From positions 1-6,571 of the forward strand of contig JAGRJA010000186.1 of assembly GCA_020443005.1 (NCBI GenBank): DNA of 6,571 nt, read 5' to 3'. This document shows, one piece after another, positions 1-6,489 of this stretch. The first letter of the stretch is position 1, and the number at the start of each line of letters is the position of its first letter. The position numbers and the translations under genes were made by a program. The notes under the pieces were generated by a model. That model saw only the letters and a list, made by a program, of their open reading frames with translations. It had not been told where the DNA came from and ran no database searches. Origin of the DNA: Pseudomonadales bacterium. Its GTDB lineage: Bacteria > Pseudomonadota > Gammaproteobacteria > Pseudomonadales > UBA7239.

Positions 1-515
1 CCCTTGAGTATCTGTTTGACGGGGGTACCTTTAACATCCTGGTCGCCGTGCACGGCCAGTGCGCCGTCGTGGTTGTTTTTTTCTGTCATCTGTTCCGGCG
101 TTGAAATTTTCAGGCCGTTCGGCCCCGCCTTGCGCATGATAAAACCTTCGGGGGCGACATAGAGAAAGCGCAAACGCTTGCCGTTCTCAAGCCGGAAGGT
201 GCGACGCAGGAAACCGCGACGAATGGCTTTGACATCGGCGTCATCGAGCTCACCGGCCACTCGCACTTTCTCCAGCGTGGCCTGCAACCTCGGGTCGGCA
301 GTGAGATCGATGCGATCAAAACCCATCGTCTCGAGATTCAGTTTATGCGCGCCCGCCGTATCGCGAATACGGCAAGTCTGGCAATCGAGCAACTCGCGGA
401 TATCACTGTAGGGATCCATGGGCATGGTTTTCACCCGTAACAACCCCGGCCGTTCAGTATCCGGTAATACATCCGCTGGTCGGGCAAAGCCCAGTGATGC
501 CTCAATTTCTCTCAT
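1..515 (-). CDS. Conserved protein of unknown function, N-terminal 171 residues (runs off left edge); possibly an iron-dependent oxygenase
   Basis: The frame is open from an ATG at 513-515 to the window edge, giving 171 complete codons. The start is supported by AGGGGG (minus strand, 520-525) four bases upstream. No signal peptide or membrane segment is visible. Features seen are a CQTC motif at residues 45-48, a central charged helical stretch (about 75-105), a beta-like run RLRFLYVAPEGFIMRKAG near 114-131, and AVHGDQD around 154-160. The H-x-D in that last motif resembles the first two metal ligands of Fe(II)/2-oxoglutarate-type enzymes, and the overall look faintly recalls CmcJ/NvfI-like oxidoreductases. 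This is a weak inference, because the distal His and the co-substrate Arg would lie beyond the window. Codon use is GC-richer than in the right half: 37 of 60 bases are G or C at 181-240. That this is a real gene is fairly secure; its function is not. Confidence 0.7.
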   Translation of the reverse strand, partial: MREIEASLGFARPADVLPDTERPGLLRVKTMPMDPYSDIRELLDCQTCRIRDTAGAHKLNLETMGFDRIDLTADPRLQATLEKVRVAGELDDADVKAIRRGFLRRTFRLENGKRLRFLYVAPEGFIMRKAGPNGLKISTPEQMTEKNNHDGALAVHGDQDVKGTPVKQILK

Positions 516-519
516 ATAG

Positions 520-525
520 CCCCCT
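520..525 (-). promoter_or_regulatory. Strong Shine-Dalgarno sequence of the left-edge gene
   Basis: On the minus strand AGGGGG sits four bases before the ATG at 513-515. It selects this ATG over an in-frame GTG a few codons further upstream, which has no comparable site. Confidence 0.7.
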
Positions 526-589
526 GTGTTCACCTTGAAAAACAGTTTCCACGATCCGGAATTCCCCCCCCTGAGCACTTCAGGTATCT

Positions 590-619
590 CTTATAGGTGA
601 TGTCAACACCCTTTGGCAA
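590..619 (-). promoter_or_regulatory. Candidate sigma70-type promoter for the left-edge gene
   Basis: On the minus strand TTGCCA (614-619) and TATAAG (590-595) each match the sigma70 -35 and -10 consensus at five of six positions, with an 18-base spacer. Transcription would begin near 582, giving a leader of roughly 65-70 bases that contains a run of eight G (564-571). This is read by eye and not tested. Confidence 0.45.
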
Positions 620-666
620 GCCCTGTATTTCTTGACTTGAGGTAAAACAGGCTAAAACACCTTTTC

Positions 667-692
667 TTGAGCGCACGAAATTATTGTAGAAT
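667..692 (+). promoter_or_regulatory. Weak candidate promoter for the yebC-family gene
   Basis: TAGAAT at 687-692 matches the sigma70 -10 box at five of six positions and lies 29 bases before the ATG at 722. The only -35-like element nearby, TTGAGC at 667-672, leaves a short 14-base spacer, so the assignment is tentative. An alternative TTGACT at 632-637 has no good -10 box at the normal distance. Confidence 0.25.
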
Positions 693-721
693 TCCCGTTT
701 TTAACAAACCGGATACAACCC

Positions 722-1435
722 ATGGGCAGAGCCTTCCAGAACCGAAAAGAATCCATGGCGAAAACCGCCAGCGCCAAAACCAAGGTTTACAGTAAATATG
801 GCCGGGAGATTTATGTTTGTGCCAAGGCTGGTGGTGTTGACCCTTCAGGAAATCTGTCCCTGCGTGGTTTGCTTGAGCGTGCCAAAAAAGACCAGGTACC
901 CAGTCATGTGATCGAAAAGGCACTCGACAAGGCCAAAGGTGGTGCGGGCGAGGATTTTGCTGTTGCACGCTATGAAGGTTTCGGGCCCGGCGGTTGCATG
1001 GTGATCATCGACTGCCTGACTGACAACCCCAATCGCACTTTTGGCGATGTGCGCGGTTGCTTCACCAAGACAAAATCCAAAATCGGCACACAGGGCAGCG
1101 TCAGCCACCTGTTTGACCACACCGCCATTTTTGTATTCAGGGGTCACGATGAGGAAGCCGTACTCGAAGCCCTGCTGATAGGCGATGTCGATGTCACCGA
1201 TATCGAAGACGAGGATGACAAGATTACGGTCTTTGTTCCCCATACCGAATACGCCAAAGCAAAACAGGCATTGACCGATGCCTTCGGCGAGATTGATTTT
1301 GATGTCGATGAAATCCAGTTTCTGCCACAGACCACCACCAGCCTTGGTGAAGAAGATCAACAGCAATTCGAGCGGTTTCTGGATATGCTCAATGACCTCG
1401 ATGATGTGCAGAATGTATATCATAATGTCGGGTAA
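722..1435 (+). CDS. yeeN: YebC/TACO1 family translation-associated protein, YeeN type
   Basis: The 237-residue product matches E. coli YeeN (238 residues) along its whole length as I recall that sequence. Shared features are the MGR start, [11 protein letters not shown] near 21-31, [25 protein letters not shown] near 50-74, RYEGFGPGG near 83-91, [16 protein letters not shown] near 125-132, and a C-terminus ending [10 protein letters not shown]. The family has an N-terminal helical domain followed by alpha/beta domains. YebC proteins were long annotated as transcriptional regulators (PmpR). Work on bacterial homologues and mitochondrial TACO1 instead points to a ribosome-associated role, including easing translation of proline-rich stretches. 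Whether the YeeN branch does the same is uncertain. The product should be cytosolic. The ATG at 722 is kept although no good Shine-Dalgarno precedes it, because MGR is conserved; an ATG at 755 would delete it. Confidence 0.93.
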   Translation: MGRAFQNRKESMAKTASAKTKVYSKYGREIYVCAKAGGVDPSGNLSLRGLLERAKKDQVPSHVIEKALDKAKGGAGEDFAVARYEGFGPGGCMVIIDCLTDNPNRTFGDVRGCFTKTKSKIGTQGSVSHLFDHTAIFVFRGHDEEAVLEALLIGDVDVTDIEDEDDKITVFVPHTEYAKAKQALTDAFGEIDFDVDEIQFLPQTTTSLGEEDQQQFERFLDMLNDLDDVQNVYHNVG

Positions 1436-1500
1436 CTTCTGAAACAGAACATATACAGGCCACACAAAGTCTTGCCTCCATAACCTGGCAGTCAGAATTT

Positions 1501-2631
1501 ATGAACGAGAACAGCAAGAACATCACTCTGCGGCTAATCAATGCGGTAAAAAACCAGCAATCCGATAACAGCCCCGATACGATGATCGAAGCGGCTCGCA
1601 GTTACACTGACCCTTCCCTATGGCTGAAAGAGCAACAACAATTCTTCATTGACACGCCCCAACTTGTCGGTTTTGCCGGTGAAATTGAAAGCCCGGGCTC
1701 GTTTATCACCGCAACCGTCATGAATACACCCGTCGTTATTACCCGTGCAGAAGACGGTATCCTGCGTGCTTTCATCAACGCCTGTGCCCACCGTGGCGCC
1801 CGCGTTGCCGAAGGTTGCGGCACCCGTAAACGCCTCAACTGCATGTTTCATGGCTGGAGTTACGGACTGGACGGAAAACTCGCTGGCAGACCCAAAAATG
1901 AATGCTTTGCCAGTGACAATGCGCAAACAAATCTTATTGCCTTACCCGTTTCCGACAATCATGGCCTCCTGGTAGTTGGCTGTCACCCCGGTGTTTCTCA
2001 AGCCCAGGTCGACACCTTTCTCGACCCCCTTGCGCCCGCCTTGCAGGATTTTAACTTCAGGGCAATGCGCTCCATTGAAACCCGCAAGCTGGATGTCAAT
2101 GCCCACTGGAAACTGGTTGTTAACCTTAGCCACGAAAGTTATCACTTTTCTGTTTTGCACCGCGACAGCCTCTCGCCCTTCATGACTGATCACTTTGTTA
2201 TGGATAGCTATGGCATTCATACCCGCTGGGCCTTTCCAATGAAAGGCATAGAACAACTGGCCGACAAGCCTGAAAATGAATGGCCACGGCACCTTCCCGG
2301 CATCATTAACCATACGCTTTTCCCCGGCACCCTCCTGATTGCCAACCCGCAGGACGCACAGATTATTCGTGCAGAACCGGGCAAAACAATTGACAGTTCA
2401 GTGGTATATTACACAGGTGCGTACTACAATGAAGACGGCTTCGATGAAGAGAAACGAATCGAGGCTAAAAAAGCCTATGATTTCGGTGGAGACATTTTTG
2501 CTTCAGAGGATCTTGCCGCTGCGGAACAATGTCAACAAGCCTTGAATGCCGGTTTGTCACAAATGATTTTTGGCAAAAATGAACCCGTGCTGCAGTACTG
2601 GCACAATTTATGGAAACAACAGCTCCGGTAA
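1501..2631 (+). CDS. Rieske non-heme iron oxygenase, alpha (catalytic) subunit, substrate unknown
   Basis: The 376-residue product has the two-domain layout of ring-hydroxylating or related Rieske oxygenases. The Rieske [2Fe-2S] ligands are Cys95-x-His97 and Cys114-x2-His117 (CAH and CMFH). The catalytic domain has NLSHESYHFSVLH at 208-220: His215 and His220 are the expected iron ligands, with Asn208 and Glu212 at conserved places. Asp337, in SEDLAAAEQCQ, is the likely third ligand of the 2-His-1-carboxylate site. Length is normal for a choline- or carnitine-monooxygenase-like or phenylpropionate-dioxygenase-like alpha subunit. Such enzymes need a reductase and sometimes a beta subunit; neither is in the window. 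The gene starts 65 bases after the yebC-family gene and could share its transcript. No clear Shine-Dalgarno precedes the ATG; Met28 is a possible alternative start that would leave both domains intact. Substrate cannot be read from the sequence. Confidence 0.93.
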   Translation: MNENSKNITLRLINAVKNQQSDNSPDTMIEAARSYTDPSLWLKEQQQFFIDTPQLVGFAGEIESPGSFITATVMNTPVVITRAEDGILRAFINACAHRGARVAEGCGTRKRLNCMFHGWSYGLDGKLAGRPKNECFASDNAQTNLIALPVSDNHGLLVVGCHPGVSQAQVDTFLDPLAPALQDFNFRAMRSIETRKLDVNAHWKLVVNLSHESYHFSVLHRDSLSPFMTDHFVMDSYGIHTRWAFPMKGIEQLADKPENEWPRHLPGIINHTLFPGTLLIANPQDAQIIRAEPGKTIDSSVVYYTGAYYNEDGFDEEKRIEAKKAYDFGGDIFASEDLAAAEQCQQALNAGLSQMIFGKNEPVLQYWHNLWKQQLR

Positions 2632-2663
2632 ACGAGCCTTTGCTTGTTCCAGCCCTACCAAAC

Positions 2664-2667
2664 AGGA
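2664..2667 (+). promoter_or_regulatory. Shine-Dalgarno AGGA that sets the start of the small protein gene
   Basis: AGGA lies seven bases before the ATG at 2675. It supports that start over an in-frame ATG at 2570, which lies inside the Rieske oxygenase gene and would add 35 residues of low similarity to anything I recognise. Confidence 0.6.
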
Positions 2668-2674
2668 AACCGCC

Positions 2675-2914
2675 ATGCCATTCAGCCAGCAAATTATCGA
2701 CGAGCTCAATGTATTGTGCCTTTATAATCTTGCAAGCAGTCAGGAAGGCATCAAAATTCACTCCACGGCAGAGCCTCAAACCATCAGCGCCGCGACTCGC
2801 TTGCACGACAAGGGTTTGATTTCACAAGTTGATGGTGGTTACCTGACCGAACTGGGAAGAAGTGCAGCAGAACACGCTCAGGCTTTACTGATTATCATAA
2901 AGCCCGTCTCATAG
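2675..2914 (+). CDS. Small conserved protein resembling the TIGR02647 family (79 residues), function unknown
   Basis: Starting at the ATG at 2675, the product begins MPFSQQIIDELNVLCLYNL and contains SSQEGIKIH, AATRLHDKGLISQVDGGYLT and LGRSAAEHAQALL. This closely resembles my memory of the TIGR02647 family, which is about 77-80 residues long and found in Pseudomonas and related bacteria, with no assigned function. The pattern of a helix, then RLHDKGLI, a short hairpin DGGYLT, then ELGR resembles the recognition helix and wing of winged-helix proteins such as MarR or PadR. A nucleic-acid or protein-binding role is therefore conceivable, but this is inference. There is no signal peptide or membrane segment. 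It lies 43 bases after the Rieske oxygenase gene and may be cotranscribed, although family members occur in many contexts, so a functional link is not implied. Confidence 0.8.
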   Translation: MPFSQQIIDELNVLCLYNLASSQEGIKIHSTAEPQTISAATRLHDKGLISQVDGGYLTELGRSAAEHAQALLIIIKPVS

Positions 2915-2937
2915 TATTTTTTGAAGCAAAAAAATAC
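2914..2937. repeat. AT-rich imperfect inverted repeat right after the small gene
   Basis: GTATTTTTT and AAAAAAATAC face each other around GAAGC, giving a stem of about nine A-T dominated pairs with one extra A. The left arm begins in the TAG stop codon of the preceding gene. There is no GC-rich stem and no T run after it on the plus strand, so it is not a typical intrinsic terminator, though it might mark the transcript end. Confidence 0.35.
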
Positions 2938-2975
2938 AAAGGGTCAGGCGGTTTGCGAGTGCTTTCTGCCGACTT

Positions 2976-2996
2976 TGAACACGACAATAATGTTCA
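2976..2996. repeat. Inverted repeat TGAACA-N9-TGTTCA upstream of dbpA
   Basis: Perfect six-base arms are separated by nine bases containing AATAAT (2986-2991), which resembles a -10 box. The placement, 39 bases before the dbpA start, would suit an operator over a promoter. No good -35 element is seen at the expected distance, and six-base arms can arise by chance. Confidence 0.25.
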
Positions 2997-3034
2997 GTCT
3001 CACCCCCCCCACTCATACCTTAGAGCAATAGCCA

Positions 3035-4432
3035 TTGAACCCGAATGCTTTTTCAACAACCGGCCTTAATAAAGCCCTTCTCGATAACCTTGACTCATTG
3101 GGTTATAAAACCATGACAGCAATTCAGGCTGAAAGCCTGCCGGCCATTCTTGAAGGCCGGGATGTCATTGGCAAGGCAAAAACCGGGTCGGGCAAAACAG
3201 CTGCATTTGGCCTCGGCATTCTGTCGAATATCGATGTCAAACACTTTGCCGTGCAGTCTCTTGTGCTCTGCCCTACTCGTGAGCTGGCAGATCAGGTGGC
3301 AAAAGAAGTCCGCAAGCTTGCGCGCGGTATTCATAATATCAAGGTACTTACACTCAGTGGCGGTACGCCTTTTGGGCCTCAAAAAGGCTCACTCGAACAC
3401 GGTGCGCACATTATCGTGGGAACACCCGGCAGAATCGAAGACCATTTGCGCAAGGGCAACCTTAAACTTGAACATCTCAGGCAGCTCGTGCTCGATGAAG
3501 CTGACCGTATGCTCGACAGCGGTTTTGAAGCTTCGGTTAACAACATCATTGCCTGTATACCAGAGCATCGACAAACACTTTTATTCAGTGCAACCTACTC
3601 AGACACGATTGAAAACCTGTGCAACCAACTCCTCAAGGAGCCCTTGCGGGTAGATATCACTGAACACCCTAACAAGCTCACAATTGAGCAGGCATTTTAT
3701 GCCATAGACAGCCTTGAAGGTGATGATCAAACACAACGGCTGACTGCCCTGAAACTGCTGCTTCTACAACACCGCCCTCAGTCTACACTTGTGTTTTGCA
3801 ATACCAAACGGGAAGTTTGACTGGTTGCCGATGAACTTGCCGAAGCAGGGTTTAGCGCACTCGCTCTACACGGTGACCTTGACCAGAAAGAACGCGACCA
3901 AACACTGGTAAGGTTTTCCAACAACAGTGCAGCCATCCTTGTGGCAACCGATGTCGCCGCTCGCGGCCTTGATATTGAAAAACTTGATGCGGTTATCAAC
4001 TACCAGATATCTCGTGAGCCCGATGTACATACTCACCGAATCGGGCGAACAGGAAGAGCCGGAAACAAGGGAATGGCACACACACTTTTTTGCAAAAAAG
4101 AACAGTTCAAACTCGACAGGCTTGCAGATACCCGGAACCAACTTATCGAAATCAGCGCACTGCCTTCTCCCAGCCTGCTCAATAGCCCCGCCTACCAGGC
4201 AGACATGATCACATTGAAAATTGATGCTGGCAAAAAACAAAAAATCAGAGCGGGAGATATTCTCGGCGCACTAACCGGCGAAAACGGTATCGAAGGAAAT
4301 GCTGTTGGAAAAATCGCATTATTTGATTTTTGTACCTATGTCGCGATAAATCGAAGCGCCTGTTCAAAGGCATTGAAAAAACTTGAAAAAGGAAAAATAA
4401 AAGGCAGGTCTTACCGGGTGCGTAAACTTTAA
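3035..4432 (+). pseudogene. dbpA: ATP-dependent RNA helicase DbpA, interrupted by an in-frame TGA (3818-3820)
   Basis: DbpA is a DEAD-box helicase that remodels the region around helix 92 of 23S rRNA during 50S assembly. The frame has 465 positions counting the internal stop, against 457 in E. coli. RecA-like domain 1 is complete: Gln31 of the Q motif, AKTGSGKT (48-55), PTRELA (80-85), TPGR (130-133), DEAD (154-157) and SAT (185-187). Motif IV LVFCNTK (252-258) is followed by TGA at position 262, where E. coli has Gln. Past it, in the same frame, come ALHGDL, VATDVAARGLD (303-313), HRIGRTGRAG (334-343) and the DbpA-specific RNA-binding domain (about 390-465, GDILGALTG and GKIKGRSYRVRKL). Termination would leave a 261-residue piece lacking most of domain 2. 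The next in-frame start is the GTG at 3941, inside motif V and without a ribosome binding site, so two working halves are unlikely. The start must be TTG at 3035, because TAG at 3029-3031 is in frame just upstream. Confidence 0.9.
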
Positions 4433-4477
4433 TGCGCAGATGTTTTTGTACAGGTTTTCCCGCTCGCCAAGACGATG

Positions 4478-5449
4478 CTATCGAAGTCCGCGACCTGATC
4501 CACGCACAGGCTTTTGTTTACTGTTTTTCCACGCCCCGTGTTTGGCCGAGCCGCTGTTTTTTACTGCCGAATTTTTGCCATTTACCCTGCTGCTTTTCGC
4601 TTTTTTCGTAGCCAACCCCTGATTGTCAATTGATGACGAAACTTTCCCGGATGTCTTCTTTTTCCGGTTTTTGTCTATCAGCTTTTCAAATGAACGGGAA
4701 TTCGGCTTGCGCTTCTTTTTACTTCTACCGGAACCTGCAGCATCCGAACTGGAGTTCGCCGTTAGTCGTGACAATTCATTCAACTCTTTTTCTGTAAGAT
4801 CGCGCCATTCACCCAATGCCAAACCTTTCAAGCTCACATTCATAATGCGAATACGCTCAAGCCTGATCACCTTATATGAAAAGTGCTCGCACATTCGCCT
4901 GATCTGCCGATTGAGCCCCTGAACCAGGGTAATTCTGAAAACAGTGGGCGATTCTTTCACCACCTTGCACCTGCGCGTTACCACGCCAAGCATTGGCACA
5001 CCTTGTTGCATTCCTGCAATAAAGGCGTCTGTTATCGGTTTATTGACAGTGACAAGATATTCCTTTTCATGCTGATTGCCGGCACGCAAAATTTTGTTCA
5101 CCATATCGCCATTGTTGGTCAGAAAGATGAGCCCTTGCGAGTCCTTATCGAGACGACCTACCGGAAAAATACGGGTGGGGTGATTAACAAAATTAACAAT
5201 ATTATCAGGCTCATGACTTTCGGTCGTGCTGACAATGCCAACCGGCTTGTTCAGGGCAATAAAAACCAGTTGTTCAACATCACGGGCTTCTATCTCCTGA
5301 CCGTTAACCCTGACCCGGTCACCGGAATGGACCTGGTCACCCATTCTGGCGCGTTTTTCATTGATAAAAACATTGCCCTGCTCTATAAACCGGTCAGCTT
5401 CGCGACGGGAGCAAATTCCACTTTCACTGATGTACTTGTTAAGTCGCAT
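4478..5449 (-). CDS. rluF: 23S rRNA pseudouridine(2604) synthase RluF
   Basis: The 323-residue product matches E. coli RluF closely over residues 1-230. An S4 RNA-binding domain occupies about 1-60 ([19 protein letters not shown], then IEQGNVFIN). The RsuA/RluB/E/F-type synthase domain follows, with [10 protein letters not shown] at 98-107, where Asp101 is the catalytic aspartate, then [31 protein letters not shown] at 175-190, and [18 protein letters not shown]. RluF converts U2604 of 23S rRNA, near the peptidyl transferase centre, and can also act on tRNA-Tyr in E. coli. Residues 231-323 are a low-complexity tail rich in Lys, Ser, Arg and Asn, as in other RluF proteins but fairly long. The start is firm: an in-frame TAA lies five codons upstream and AAGG (5458-5461) is eight bases before the ATG. 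It ends 45 bases from dbpA, convergently, and follows rbgA by 94 bases. Confidence 0.95.
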   Translation of the reverse strand: MRLNKYISESGICSRREADRFIEQGNVFINEKRARMGDQVHSGDRVRVNGQEIEARDVEQLVFIALNKPVGIVSTTESHEPDNIVNFVNHPTRIFPVGRLDKDSQGLIFLTNNGDMVNKILRAGNQHEKEYLVTVNKPITDAFIAGMQQGVPMLGVVTRRCKVVKESPTVFRITLVQGLNRQIRRMCEHFSYKVIRLERIRIMNVSLKGLALGEWRDLTEKELNELSRLTANSSSDAAGSGRSKKKRKPNSRSFEKLIDKNRKKKTSGKVSSSIDNQGLATKKAKSSRVNGKNSAVKNSGSAKHGAWKNSKQKPVRGSGRGLR

Positions 5450-5543
5450 CCTGTTTACCTTTTATCAACGCTGCTTTAATCCATCTTGATTGTGGCTTTA
5501 TTTTGCACTGGAAGCACCTGCCGTACAGCAAGGAAATAGCCCA
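5450..5543 (-). other. Intergenic gap between rbgA and rluF
   Basis: Ninety-four bases separate rbgA from rluF on the same strand. I see the rluF ribosome binding site (AAGG, 5458-5461), but no convincing promoter pair and no hairpin followed by a T run on the minus strand. Cotranscription is therefore the default reading. Confidence 0.4.
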
Positions 5544-6488
5544 TTATTTCTGGACTGACTTTTTTTTGAAGGCGCTCTTTCTTTTTTCTTTCTGCACTCT
5601 TTTTTCAGCCGCTTTTCTCTCTGCCTTGAGCCGGGTTTCCTGCAGTTCTTTTTCAATCAGATCGGGCGTTTCAAAACTCAATCGCCCCAATTTGCAGGCC
5701 CTTATTTCTGTCAGGAAAATCTCCGCTATTTTTGTCAGATCAACAAGGCCGCCGCCGCCCAGACAACCCCGTTGCCGACCTAAAATTTCAAGCAAGGCAA
5801 GCTCCGTTTCGGGCACCTGCTCAAGCTGGTAACGCTTCGCCAGATGATCGGGATAGTTTTTTATCAGGAAGTTCGCTGCAAAGAAACCGATATCATCGAG
5901 ACTGATTGCAGTATTCCTGATTGCGCCTGTGACAGCAAGCCGATAACCGGAGTTCTCGTTCTCGATTTTTGGCCATAAAATGCCCGGTGTATCGAACAAC
6001 ATAATGCCATTGTTCAAATTGATTTTTTGCTGCGCTCTGGTCACAGCGGGTTCATTGCCCGACCTGGCAACCACTCTGCCGGCAAGCATATTGATCAGTG
6101 TTGATTTTCCAACATTCGGTATACCAGCGACCAGTGCGTTTATTCTGTTGATTCCCTCGCCTTTTCCCGGAACCCGTTTTTTGCAAAGATCAATAATCGC
6201 ATGCAATTTTTCACTGTCTTCGGTACAACTGATTGCCATGGCTTTTATATTTTTTTGCTGATGAAAGTGATTCAGCCATAACCCGGTAACAACAGGGTCG
6301 GCAAGATCAGCCTTGTTCAACAGCTTGATGCGCGGCTTGTCGCTGTTTAAAGCTGCAATAACAGGGTTCTCACTGCTAAAGGGTATTCGCGCATCGAGAA
6401 TTTCAATGATCACATCCATTGAAGGCAGAATTTTTCGAATCTCTTTCGTGGCCTTGTGCATGTGGCCCGGATACCAGTTTATGCTCAT
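5544..6488 (-). CDS. rbgA: Ribosome biogenesis GTPase RbgA/YlqF (circularly permuted)
   Basis: The 314-residue product has the family's N-terminal WYPGHMHKA signature (5-13) and GTPase motifs in permuted order: G4 NKAD (58-61), then G1 GIPNVGKST (122-130), G2 with Thr150 in PAVT, and G3 DTPG (166-169). In Bacillus subtilis RbgA (YlqF) matures the 50S subunit late in assembly; the role in gammaproteobacteria is assumed by homology. A helical C-terminal domain (about 185-265) is followed by a charged, Lys/Arg/Glu-rich tail (about 276-314, coiled-coil-like). Length is slightly above the B. subtilis protein because of that tail. The start ATG lies one base after the TGA of the preceding minus-strand gene, which implies translational coupling; only a weak GAAG-like ribosome binding site is seen. 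It probably shares a transcript with rluF downstream. Confidence 0.94.
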   Translation of the reverse strand: MSINWYPGHMHKATKEIRKILPSMDVIIEILDARIPFSSENPVIAALNSDKPRIKLLNKADLADPVVTGLWLNHFHQQKNIKAMAISCTEDSEKLHAIIDLCKKRVPGKGEGINRINALVAGIPNVGKSTLINMLAGRVVARSGNEPAVTRAQQKINLNNGIMLFDTPGILWPKIENENSGYRLAVTGAIRNTAISLDDIGFFAANFLIKNYPDHLAKRYQLEQVPETELALLEILGRQRGCLGGGGLVDLTKIAEIFLTEIRACKLGRLSFETPDLIEKELQETRLKAERKAAEKRVQKEKRKSAFKKKSVQK

Positions 6489-6489
6489 A

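Larger units (their letters stand above)
516..721. other. Divergent intergenic region
   Basis: This 206-base gap separates the left-edge gene (minus) from the yebC-family gene (plus). It holds the two candidate promoters, an eight-C tract at 564-571 and two copies of GAATTCCC (559-566 and 689-696). No small gene, RNA or terminator was recognised in it. Confidence 0.5.

Noticed and set aside
559..696. Repeated GAATTCCC (559-566 and 689-696) as a paired regulatory site.
   Set aside because: Two copies of an eight-base word with no symmetry and no consistent position relative to the promoters are plausibly chance.
1437..1449. TTCTG-AAA-CAGAA hairpin after the yebC-family gene as a terminator.
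   Set aside because: The stem has only five pairs, is not GC-rich, and no T run follows.
845..1465. A 206-codon open frame on the minus strand opposite the yebC-family gene.
   Set aside because: It is antisense to a well-matched family member, and its translation shows no family resemblance.
2570..2674. A 35-residue N-terminal extension of the small protein from an ATG inside the Rieske gene.
   Set aside because: The extension is unlike the family, overlaps the oxygenase coding sequence, and a proper ribosome binding site precedes the ATG at 2675.
3818..3820. Genetic code with TGA reassigned to an amino acid.
   Set aside because: No other gene in the window has an in-frame TGA, Trp is encoded by TGG, and the partial gene at 6490-6571 appears to use TGA as its stop.
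3815..3821. GTTTGAC at the dbpA stop resembles the slippery CTTTGAC of the RF2 (prfB) programmed frameshift.
   Set aside because: The DbpA homology continues in the original frame after the TGA, so a +1 shift would leave the correct frame, not restore it. The purine-rich GGGAA also sits directly against the slip codon, unlike the prfB spacing.
3818..3870. TGA encoding selenocysteine with a downstream SECIS hairpin.
   Set aside because: Only a four-base pairing (GGTT with AACT) is visible just after the TGA, the aligned E. coli residue is Gln, and the site is not catalytic.
4433..4477. Bidirectional terminator between convergent dbpA and rluF.
   Set aside because: I could find only four-base pairings (TGCG with CGCA) and no stem followed by T runs in either direction.
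4883..5479. A 198-codon open frame on the plus strand opposite rluF.
   Set aside because: It lies antisense to a clear RluF gene, has no recognisable domain, and is explained by the codon pattern of the opposite strand.
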